Assembly (NCBI GenBank): GCA_900319195.1
Contig: ONNL01000049.1
Location: 1-11,748, forward strand
Direction of reading: 5' to 3'
Origin: an uncultured Ruminococcus sp.
GTDB taxonomy: Bacteria; Bacillota; Clostridia; Oscillospirales; Ruminococcaceae
Length of the DNA: 11,748 nt
The translations under genes were made by a program, and so were the position numbers. The notes below the pieces were generated by a model. The model searched no databases. It was not told the DNA's origin and saw only the letters and a program-made list of their open reading frames with translations. This document shows positions 5,407-11,748 of this stretch, in pieces. Each line of letters begins with the position of its first letter. The stretch's first letter is position 1.

Positions 5407-8013
5407 ATGAAAAGAATTATTGCGGCTGCTCTGGCAGCAAGTCTCCTGTCGGGCGCTGTCCCACAAATGACAGCGGCGGCAGAAGCCGACTCGGTACTGC
5501 TCAACGAGATATGTCCCAAAAACACGACCTACGCAGCAGCGGACGGCGGCAACTATGACTGGATAGAGCTCTATAACTCGGGAAACAGCGCTGTTGACCT
5601 CAGCGGTTGGGGACTGTCCGACAACTCTGCAAAGCCATTCAAGTACACATTCCCGAGCGGCACTCAGATTGCGGCAGGCTCCCGTCTGATAGTATTCTGC
5701 GACAGCAAGATAACCGAGGCGGCAGGCACCTACGCTGCGGCATTCGGACTTTCTACCGCAGGCGAGACTGTTGTCCTCACAAAGCCCGACGGCAACACCG
5801 CCGACACCATGACCTTTGAGACACTTGCGGCAGACACTTCGTTCGGCAGAGTCCCCGACGGCTCGGATACTCTTGCAGTGATGAACACTGTCTCGCCGAA
5901 TGCGCCGAACGCTTCGGACGATGTGAGCATTCACGTTGACGCACCTGTTTTCTCAAAGGAAAGCGGCTTTTATGAAAACAATATCACACTTTCCATTTCA
6001 GCTCCCGATGGCACGAAAATCTACTACACGACCGACGGAAGTGACCCCGATACAAGCTCCACGCGCTATACGGGAGAAATTAATCTGAGCGACAACAGCA
6101 GCTCCCCTAACGTACTCAGCGCACGTACCGATATTCAGCCGAGAGTGCAGGGTATGTGGGGAATCGAGGAGGCAGTCGCTCCGAAGGAACCCGTCGATAA
6201 GGCAAACATTATCCGCGCTGTTGCTGTGGATAAGGACGGCAACATCAGCAGCATTTCCACAGGTACATACTTCATAGGCTATCAGAACAAGAGCAGCTAC
6301 TATAAGGACCTCAAGGTCATCTCGATAGTCACCGACCCCGACAACCTCTTTGACTACGAAAAAGGTATCTACGTAACGGGCAAGACCTACGACGACTGGC
6401 GAAACGGTGCGGAATATGACCCGTCCGTCCCGAGCTACTTCATGCCTGCAAACTACACTCAAAAGGGCAGAGAATGGGAGCGAGAGGCTTCAATGCAGGT
6501 ATTCCGGAACGGCAATGAACTGCTCTCGCAGAATGTCGGCATAAGAATACACGGCGGCGCAACGCGCTCACAGCCGCAGAAGAGTATGAATGTCTACGCC
6601 CGAAAGGACTACGGAGCGGACAGCTTCGATTACGACCTCTTCTCAGGCAATGACAAGGACACGAGCGGCAAGACGATAGACAAGTTCGACAGCTTCGTTC
6701 TCCGCAACGGCGGCAACGACTGCTCATACGCACGTTACCGCGACAAGCTCAATCAGGGACTTGTAGGCGACAGGAGCTTCCTCACTCAGTCCATGGAGTC
6801 CTCTGTCGTGTTCATCGACGGCGAATACTGGGGTCAGTATGAGATAACCGAAAAGGTTAGCGACGATTTCGTCCACGACCACTACAACGTCCCCAAAAAG
6901 AACGTCTGCATCGTTAAAAATCAGGAGCTCGACGAGGGCGACGAGGCAGGCTTCGTGGATTTCACTGAGCTGTGGAACTGGATAAAGTCTACCGATTTTT
7001 CCAACGATACCGCCTATCAGCAGCTTTGCAGCAAGGTCGATATGCAAAGCCTTGCGGACTACGTGAGCGCTGAGCTCTACTTCAACAACGAGGACTGGGG
7101 CGAAAACAACATGGCGCTCTGGAAGTCAATGGTCACGGATGCCGCAAATCCTTACGCTGACGGCAGGTGGCGCTTCATCATGTTCGATACCGAGTACAGT
7201 ACGGGACTTTACGGCAGGAGCGGCGCTTCGACAAATTCATTCGACAAGTTCATGTCCTCGGAGGGCTTCCTCTCCGACCTGTTCAACGGCGCTCTCAAAA
7301 ACGAGAAGTTCAAGGAGCAGTTTACCGTAACGTTCATGGACATGGCTAACGAAAACTTCAACACAGACAGAATCAAGGCACTCATTGAAAAGTATTACAC
7401 CGACTATCAGAACCCGATGATAGACACCTATAACCGCTTCTGGCCGAGCTCGTTCGGCGGAAATCAGGCTGACAGGACCTATACAAGCGAGAAGTCAACT
7501 ATTCAGAACTTCTACAACGAGCGTCCGAGACAGGTCACAGAGCACCTGAAACGTGCACTCTCACTCAAGGGCGAGGCGCGCACTCTCACGCTGAAAAATG
7601 ACACAACCTGCGGCTCGGTCAAGCTCAACACAATTTCGCCTACATTTGAAAACGGCATATGGCAGGGCAAGTATTTCAGCGACGCTCCGCTCACTCTGAC
7701 GGCTGCTTCAAAGTCGGGATATAAGTTCTCGCACTGGGAACTCTCCGACGGCACTAAGCTCACCGACCCCACAGCAGAGCTTACTCTCAGCAAGGACATG
7801 ACCGTGACAGCAGTTTATACGGAATCCGACACCGTTATCGGTGACATCAACGCCGACGGCAGCTTCACCGTTGCGGACGCTGTACTGCTCAACAACTGGC
7901 TGCTTGCAGTTCCCGATACTGCGATTGCTGACTGGCAGGCTGGCGACCTCGACAATAACAACAAACTCGACATCTGCGACCTTGCACTCATGAGAAGCAG
8001 ACTTGTCAAGTGA
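5407..8013 (+). CDS. Secreted CotH kinase-like protein with lamin-tail domain and dockerin
   Basis: This 868-residue exported protein begins with a signal peptide (1-26, cleavage probably after AAAEA). In order follow a lamin-tail domain (about 29-145, with LLNEI, YDWIELYNSG and LSGWGLSDN), a chitobiase/hexosaminidase C-terminal-like beta domain (about 178-288, IYYTTDGSDPDTSS), a CotH kinase-like domain (about 300-715), a divergent InlB-type repeat (about 725-805, SGYKFSHWEL and MTVTAVYTE) and a type I dockerin (809-868). In the CotH part IRIHGGATR (379-387), NEDWGENN (561-568) and MFDTEYS (592-598) are the likely nucleotide- and metal-binding motifs; D563 and D594 are candidate catalytic acids by analogy with spore-coat CotH. 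The dockerin has two calcium loops, 813-824 and 847-858, both with the expected Asp/Asn ligands. It should dock on a cellulosomal cohesin. Substrate and kinase activity are unknown. The gene has its own promoter and is probably monocistronic. Confidence 0.9.
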   Translation: MKRIIAAALAASLLSGAVPQMTAAAEADSVLLNEICPKNTTYAAADGGNYDWIELYNSGNSAVDLSGWGLSDNSAKPFKYTFPSGTQIAAGSRLIVFCDSKITEAAGTYAAAFGLSTAGETVVLTKPDGNTADTMTFETLAADTSFGRVPDGSDTLAVMNTVSPNAPNASDDVSIHVDAPVFSKESGFYENNITLSISAPDGTKIYYTTDGSDPDTSSTRYTGEINLSDNSSSPNVLSARTDIQPRVQGMWGIEEAVAPKEPVDKANIIRAVAVDKDGNISSISTGTYFIGYQNKSSYYKDLKVISIVTDPDNLFDYEKGIYVTGKTYDDWRNGAEYDPSVPSYFMPANYTQKGREWEREASMQVFRNGNELLSQNVGIRIHGGATRSQPQKSMNVYARKDYGADSFDYDLFSGNDKDTSGKTIDKFDSFVLRNGGNDCSYARYRDKLNQGLVGDRSFLTQSMESSVVFIDGEYWGQYEITEKVSDDFVHDHYNVPKKNVCIVKNQELDEGDEAGFVDFTELWNWIKSTDFSNDTAYQQLCSKVDMQSLADYVSAELYFNNEDWGENNMALWKSMVTDAANPYADGRWRFIMFDTEYSTGLYGRSGASTNSFDKFMSSEGFLSDLFNGALKNEKFKEQFTVTFMDMANENFNTDRIKALIEKYYTDYQNPMIDTYNRFWPSSFGGNQADRTYTSEKSTIQNFYNERPRQVTEHLKRALSLKGEARTLTLKNDTTCGSVKLNTISPTFENGIWQGKYFSDAPLTLTAASKSGYKFSHWELSDGTKLTDPTAELTLSKDMTVTAVYTESDTVIGDINADGSFTVADAVLLNNWLLAVPDTAIADWQAGDLDNNNKLDICDLALMRSRLVK

Positions 8014-8030
8014 CTGCATAGCAGTATAAT
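8003..8030 (+). promoter_or_regulatory. Promoter-like site overlapping the end of the dockerin gene
   Basis: TTGTCA (8003-8008), a 16-bp spacer and a perfect TATAAT (8025-8030) span the stop codon of the CotH-dockerin gene. A transcript would begin near 8037, directly in front of three strong hairpins and no open reading frame. The match may be accidental, but the position in front of structured DNA is suggestive of a small RNA. Confidence 0.4.
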
Positions 8031-8040
8031 GAGAGTTTAT

Positions 8041-8074
8041 CGGGGGAAAACTTTCTGAGGAAAGCTTTTCCCCG
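8041..8074 (+). terminator. Strong hairpin after the CotH-dockerin gene
   Basis: CGGGGGAAAACTTTC on the left pairs with GAAAGCTTTTCCCCG on the right, with one bulged base on each side and a TGAG loop region. It lies 27 bp after the stop codon and is the best candidate for ending the dockerin transcript. The sequence after it (TATCCCCTTTC) is pyrimidine-rich but is not a clean T tract, so terminator function is only probable. Confidence 0.5.
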
Positions 8075-8100
8075 TATCCCCTTTCAAAGACTTTAATTTG

Positions 8101-8179
8101 AAATTTTTACCCCATATAGCACCTTTCTTAGTTACGAAACACCGTCAGTGTTTTTAGGTGCTATATGGGGTAAAAATTT
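8101..8179. repeat. 79-bp element with perfect 24-bp terminal inverted repeats
   Basis: The left arm (8101-8124, starting AAATTTTTACCCC and ending GCACCT) is exactly complementary to the right arm (8156-8179). The 31-nt centre holds a second perfect hairpin, AAACAC (8137-8142) with GTGTTT (8148-8153). No transposase and no clear target-site duplication is visible. It sits between converging genes, so it could be a bidirectional termination or RNA-processing structure, or a miniature inverted-repeat element. Confidence 0.75.
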
Positions 8180-8196
8180 AAGCTAACGCTCCGCAA

Positions 8197-8234
8197 GAAA
8201 ATCGGGGAAGGCTCATCTCAGAGGCTTCCCCGAT
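8197..8234 (-). terminator. Intrinsic terminator of the minus-strand envelope operon
   Basis: ATCGGGGAAG (8201-8210) pairs perfectly with CTTCCCCGAT (8225-8234), and CTC/GAG inside the loop can extend the fold. Read on the minus strand, the stem is followed by TTTTCTTG. It begins 42 bp after the lipoprotein stop codon. In the plus direction the stem is followed by AAAAAC, so it acts only on leftward transcription. Confidence 0.75.
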
Positions 8235-8276
8235 AAAAACTATAAACTTCTATACGGTCGATCAACAGCTCGCTTC

Positions 8277-9638
8277 TTACGGCACCAGAGTGAAGGTGGT
8301 ATCACCGTCTCTCATGTCAGGGAGCACGTCCCAGTAGGAGATCGCCTCGCCCGACTCTGCTGTAAGGCGGTAGTAAGGCATAGTCTCGCCCTCAAAGGCA
8401 TTGAACTGATAGACCTTGTCTGCCTCGGTAGTAATGGAGAAAATCTCCTCAGTCGGTAAGAACTCCATTGTCTCGGATTCAAGCTCGACCTTTTGAAGCT
8501 TTACGGTAACACCGTCAACATCGCAGACAAAGCGCATATCTGTATCGCTGCCTGTATTCAGCACCTCAGCGTCCCCGAGAGCCTTATATTCGTCGGAATT
8601 CGGGTCGGAGTATATCTTGATGTTATATGAGAGAGACTCGTTGAGCTGCTCACCGAAATTTACCCACTCGACCTCTTCGCCGTAGCCCGAGGTATTTGTG
8701 AGTGCAAGCATTTCGTCCTCTGTGACCTTCACTGCGCCGTACTTCTCAAAGGTATCAATGAGAGCGTTCTCGGACTCGTTGATTGTCGGGTCGTCACTGA
8801 GTTCGGTCGCTAAGAAGCGCACACCGTCGGCATCCTTGTATTCATTGACGCACATCCTTGAATCAATGAGCGAGTCAGTAAACTGCGAAATTATCGAGTA
8901 AGCCTCATCATTATCGTCCATTATATCATAGAGCATATACGGAGCAAATGACGAACCCAGATCTCCCGAGTAGAATATCTCCTCTCTCTGACAGTTATCG
9001 TTGAAGCCGTAAAGGCTGTGACCGTGCATACCTGCGCCGCCCGAGCCGCCGATTTCAAGGAAGCCGGTGTTATAGAGCGTGGAATATGTCCTGTAGCCGT
9101 CCGAATACTCGTCCTCGAGGATTATGCCGTTCTGAGCTGTGTAGTGGAAAATGCCAATCCAGTTTATAAGCGACGTATTTGCTCCTGCGTCAAAGCGAAG
9201 CACAAGCTCCTTATGAGAGTCGTTGTTGAGGTCAAGGAGGGCATATTTCGCACTGCTACGACCGCCTTCTGTTTCCTCAACTGCCTGTCTCAGCTCATCA
9301 TATGTGTATGTGCCGTAATCGAGGCAGTAATATCTGTCGCTTTCTTCATCGTTGAACAGGTCACTCGTCTGTGCTGTCCCGTTGCCTTCAAGGAACGACA
9401 TGAGCGCTGTCTCTGCTTCGTCCGCACCATTGTTTTCAGCGTCGTCAGTCTCGGGTTCGGTCTCCTCGTCGATGGTGACGGGAGGCTCCTCGCGGACTGT
9501 ATCGTCCTCGGTTTCTTTTTCCTGTGATGCCGACTTCTTGTCGGACTTTTCTTCACTTGTGTCTGCCTTCTCAACACTTCCGCAGCCTGCAAGCATAACT
9601 GCTGCGAGAACACACATTGCCATTAATCTATTTTTCAT
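8277..9638 (-). CDS. Acidic lipoprotein of unknown function
   Basis: The 453-residue protein has a short hydrophobic signal ending in the lipobox LAGC, with Cys19 as the lipidation site, so it should be anchored on the outer face of the membrane. A low-complexity linker rich in Glu, Asp and Lys (about 20-78) follows. The folded part contains YALLDLNNDSHKELVLRFD (132-150), which has the D-x-N-x-D...E spacing of a calcium-binding loop common in Firmicute surface lipoproteins. A Gly-rich stretch (194-206) precedes the second half, which shows no domain I recognise. AAGGAG (9651-9646) lies 7 nt before the ATG. The gene is 20 bp downstream of the TPM-domain gene and is the last of the operon. A role in envelope maintenance is inferred from location and neighbours only. 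Confidence 0.85.
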   Translation of the reverse strand: MKNRLMAMCVLAAVMLAGCGSVEKADTSEEKSDKKSASQEKETEDDTVREEPPVTIDEETEPETDDAENNGADEAETALMSFLEGNGTAQTSDLFNDEESDRYYCLDYGTYTYDELRQAVEETEGGRSSAKYALLDLNNDSHKELVLRFDAGANTSLINWIGIFHYTAQNGIILEDEYSDGYRTYSTLYNTGFLEIGGSGGAGMHGHSLYGFNDNCQREEIFYSGDLGSSFAPYMLYDIMDDNDEAYSIISQFTDSLIDSRMCVNEYKDADGVRFLATELSDDPTINESENALIDTFEKYGAVKVTEDEMLALTNTSGYGEEVEWVNFGEQLNESLSYNIKIYSDPNSDEYKALGDAEVLNTGSDTDMRFVCDVDGVTVKLQKVELESETMEFLPTEEIFSITTEADKVYQFNAFEGETMPYYRLTAESGEAISYWDVLPDMRDGDTTFTLVP

Positions 9639-9658
9639 GATCTGTCTCCTTATTTTGA

Positions 9659-10576
9659 TCAGCGGTGATTTCCGCCGCCGCCATGGAAGCCGCCGCTGTG
9701 ACCTCCACCGCCGCTGTGACCTCCACCGCCGCCTCCGCCGCTGCTTGACTGTATCCTTACTCTTGTCTGATATGAGCGTATGAATGTGTCGGTTTTTGTT
9801 CTGAACACTGTCTTGTCCTTTATTACATAGTTTGAGGATTTGTAGGCGTTCTTGAATTTATACTTGTGCTTTGTAATGAAATAGTATGCTATCGCAACTA
9901 CCAAGCCGATAGCTGACGCTGCCATAGCTATGTAAAATAGCAGGATAGGCGGCTTGCTTCTGGTAATTACGAATTCTCCGTCGCGGTAGTAGCCGTATTT
10001 TCCGTTATCTGTCGCATAGGCATATTTTGAGCAGTCGGAATACGTATCGAGTGCATCAAAGAAAACGTCCACCGCATTGTAAATATCGTCAGCTTCTATT
10101 TTCTCACCCGTCGAGGGAAGATATACGTTGAGCATTGAGAAGATACTGTCGGAATCCCCCTGATAGTCCAAGGCAGCCTTGCCGCTCGTCGAGAGATAGT
10201 CATATGCGCCGCTCGATTTTCCCGAGAGGTCAAGATAAAGGAAAACTCCGTCCGTATACTCTCCAAATATATCGTCATAGCTGTCTGCCGCGAATATCTC
10301 GGTAGCGTCATCGGACATCACACGGTCGCCGAGCATTACGAATATGTAAAGCTCAAGCTCTTCCGAGGCATCGGTCAATTCTTCGTTGAGCTCTCTGAGC
10401 TGCTTTTTTGATAGTATGCCCTTTTCATCGTATACCATGCAGTCTTCTGTAACGCCGTCATAGCCCTCTGCGTAGTTTTTTGAGGCGGCTGCTGCGGTGA
10501 GTGACGATGCTGAAAGCATGACCATGCTGACTATGACCGTCAACACCGAGGCAATTATCTTTTTCGCTCTCATCAC
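9659..10576 (-). CDS. TPM-domain membrane protein with Gly/His-rich tail
   Basis: The 305-residue protein starts with a signal sequence (about 1-31), then a TPM domain (about 44-180) with VYDEKGILSKKQLRELNEEL and the DGVFLYLDLSGK core typical of this family. One transmembrane helix (about 210-233) is followed by a basic cytoplasmic segment. The tail (280-305) is a run of Gly with four His (287, 293, 298, 304), partly built from two 18-bp DNA repeats. TPM proteins sit at the membrane; plant members act as acid phosphatases in photosystem II repair, but most bacterial members are uncharacterised. GTG at 10576 and ATG at 10573 are adjacent in-frame starts. GGAGGTG (10590-10584) is 7 nt from the GTG and 10 nt from the ATG, so the two differ by one residue and cannot be separated here. 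The start overlaps the upstream gene's TGA, which implies translational coupling. Confidence 0.85.
   Translation of the reverse strand: MMRAKKIIASVLTVIVSMVMLSASSLTAAAASKNYAEGYDGVTEDCMVYDEKGILSKKQLRELNEELTDASEELELYIFVMLGDRVMSDDATEIFAADSYDDIFGEYTDGVFLYLDLSGKSSGAYDYLSTSGKAALDYQGDSDSIFSMLNVYLPSTGEKIEADDIYNAVDVFFDALDTYSDCSKYAYATDNGKYGYYRDGEFVITRSKPPILLFYIAMAASAIGLVVAIAYYFITKHKYKFKNAYKSSNYVIKDKTVFRTKTDTFIRSYQTRVRIQSSSGGGGGGGHSGGGGHSGGFHGGGGNHR
9690..9725 (-). repeat. Two 18-bp tandem repeats encoding GGGGHS-type units
   Basis: The 18-bp unit at 9690-9707 is repeated exactly at 9708-9725 within the TPM gene. Each copy encodes six residues of the Gly/His tail. Exact DNA identity, rather than only protein similarity, points to recent slippage duplication, so tail length may vary between strains. 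Confidence 0.8.
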
Positions 10577-11634
10577 AGGAACACACCTCCCATCAGAAAG
10601 ATAACAAGTGCAGCTGCCGCTCCGATAAGAGCGCTCACTCTTTTGAGCTTTGCCTTGTCAAGCGGAGGAGTTCCAGCAAGAGTTCCCGTCTGACCGTTTA
10701 TCGCAAATTCATATATCTTGTCCTTGTACTTATACGTCATGAACCATACGGGCAGCATTGCATATGTCCAGTCGGTTTTCCTTATATTGTACTGCTGGGA
10801 CTGCATAACTATTGAGGAATATTTTCCCGAAATAGACTGGTTGATGATGTAGCGTCCTGCTTCTTGAGCACGGGTCTGAATATGCGGAAATACAGCCTTT
10901 TTGTCCATGTCGTACTTATCCGCGAAGAAGCCGCTCAAATAGGACATCGAAAACGGCTTGAGCTCCCTGTAATCGAAAGGCTCGATAGCCTCCATAAGCG
11001 CGTCGTCAATCTTGCTCTCACCGTCGGCTGGTATCCCTTCCGCTGTTATATCAGCAGCTCTGTCGATAGAGAACTCCTTTGTTTCTGTGTAGTTATACTT
11101 GCCTGCTGTCCATGAGCGTATCTGCTTTCCGATAGCATGGCATCCTGCGTCGATAAGGCAATTAGCAGTCCAGAACGGGACATAAAGTCCGGTCATTTTT
11201 TCAAGCTGCTGCTCGGACTTGAAATCCTTGGGGACAAACGGCTTTTTAGCTATCCAGCCCTTGAACTTATTGATAGCATCCTTTCTGCTCACCTTGAAGC
11301 CTATGACCTTATCAGGCTTGAATTCGCCCGTAAGTCTGCCCGAGAGAATAACAGGGTTATGGCAGTAATAACAGAAAAGCGCGGTCTGGTCCTTCTCAGC
11401 CATAATATCGGCTCCGCAGCTCGAACAGTGATAGAGAGCGGTATTGTCCTCAAACTCATTGTTCTCCTTTTCGACTGTTTCCTTGTCTATGCTCTTTTCG
11501 GCTTCCTGATATATTTTCTGAACCTCTTCAACAGTGAAGCTGCTCATGCAGTATTCACAGCTGAGCTTCTGTGTAGCAGGGTCAAATTTCAGTTCGGCGT
11601 TGCAGTTGGGACATTTATACTGTACAGCGTCCAA
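10573..11634 (-). CDS. Double zinc-ribbon membrane-anchored protein
   Basis: The 353-residue protein carries two N-terminal zinc ribbons: C8-PN-C11 with C26-EY-C29, and C70-SS-C73 with C88-YY-C91. A charged stretch (about 38-63) separates them. A central region (about 105-325) has aromatic motifs such as LYVPFWTANC and LPVWFMTYKYKDKIYEFAINGQTG and resembles Firmicute proteins annotated as TFIIB-type zinc-ribbon proteins. A single hydrophobic helix ends the protein (about 333-353), so it is probably tail-anchored with the ribbons in the cytosol. The start is TTG at 11634: AGGGAG (11648-11643) lies 8 nt upstream, and the nearby ATG at 11639 is out of frame. Its TGA overlaps the start of the TPM gene. 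Zinc-ribbon and TPM genes are commonly paired in Firmicutes, which supports a joint envelope function; the biochemical role is unknown. Confidence 0.85.
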   Translation of the reverse strand: MDAVQYKCPNCNAELKFDPATQKLSCEYCMSSFTVEEVQKIYQEAEKSIDKETVEKENNEFEDNTALYHCSSCGADIMAEKDQTALFCYYCHNPVILSGRLTGEFKPDKVIGFKVSRKDAINKFKGWIAKKPFVPKDFKSEQQLEKMTGLYVPFWTANCLIDAGCHAIGKQIRSWTAGKYNYTETKEFSIDRAADITAEGIPADGESKIDDALMEAIEPFDYRELKPFSMSYLSGFFADKYDMDKKAVFPHIQTRAQEAGRYIINQSISGKYSSIVMQSQQYNIRKTDWTYAMLPVWFMTYKYKDKIYEFAINGQTGTLAGTPPLDKAKLKRVSALIGAAAALVIFLMGGVFL

Positions 11635-11669
11635 AACATCAGCTCCCTTTCACAATGTAGTATCAATTA

Positions 11670-11698
11670 ATTTTATCACATTTAGTACATTATGTCAA
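11670..11698 (-). promoter_or_regulatory. Near-consensus promoter of the envelope operon
   Basis: On the minus strand TTGACA (11698-11693) is followed after exactly 17 bp by TAAAAT (11675-11670). The predicted start near 11663 gives a leader of about 28 nt before the TTG start at 11634. With its perfect -35 it is the strongest-looking promoter in the window. Confidence 0.8.
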
Positions 11699-11748
11699 CA
11701 CTATTTGAGACTAACATTTTATATAATATTGCGCATTTGAATTTGTTG

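Noticed and set aside
5380..5934. Long antisense open frames opposite the CotH gene, and similar ones opposite the other large genes
   Set aside because: They overlap genes with clear domains, have no ribosome-binding sites or recognisable motifs, and arise from codon bias on the coding strand.
11705..11727. TATAAT at 11722-11727 as a rightward promoter
   Set aside because: The nearest -35-like TTGAGA is only 11 bp away and no suitable hexamer lies at 16-18 bp, so it is probably chance in AT-rich DNA.

Overview
The window looks like chromosomal DNA of a fibre-degrading Ruminococcus-type Firmicute (class Clostridia). The main reason is the secreted CotH-type protein at 5407-8013, which ends in a two-repeat type I dockerin; that module plugs proteins into cellulosomes and is typical of cellulosome-building ruminococci. 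Shine-Dalgarno sites, sigma-A-like promoters and the gene families also fit a low-to-mid GC Gram-positive anaerobe. The species cannot be fixed from the sequence alone.

Layout. (1) 1-587 has no convincing gene but is rich in repeats: a cluster of TTTCTACMA motifs in both orientations, four back-to-back 10-bp repeats, and a 94-bp tandem duplication that carries a promoter in each copy. (2) 588-5094 is a plus-strand operon: a divergent ParE-type topoisomerase subunit B, a 75-residue zinc-ribbon protein, and a ParC-type subunit A without a GyrA box. Together the two large proteins should form topoisomerase IV. (3) 5095-5406 holds a good intrinsic terminator, then a strong promoter and a roughly 100-nt leader. 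(4) 5407-8013 encodes the secreted protein: signal peptide, lamin-tail domain, chitobiase-C-like domain, CotH kinase-like domain, InlB-type repeat, dockerin. (5) 8014-8276 is a convergent intergenic region with three strong hairpins, one of them a perfect 24-bp inverted repeat, and a promoter-like site just upstream. (6) 8277-11634 is a minus-strand three-gene operon read right to left: a double-zinc-ribbon membrane protein with a TTG start, a TPM-domain membrane protein with a Gly/His tail, and an acidic lipoprotein. It starts from a near-consensus promoter at 11670-11698 and ends at a terminator at 8197-8234.

How the genes work together. The topoisomerase operon serves DNA decatenation and supercoiling. 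The CotH-dockerin protein is probably an exported, scaffold-bound component of unknown substrate. The minus-strand operon is a cell-envelope cassette of uncharacterised function. The most unusual material is in non-coding DNA: the repeat and promoter array upstream of parE, and the structured region at the end of the dockerin gene. I found no CRISPR array, rRNA, tRNA or transposase gene.
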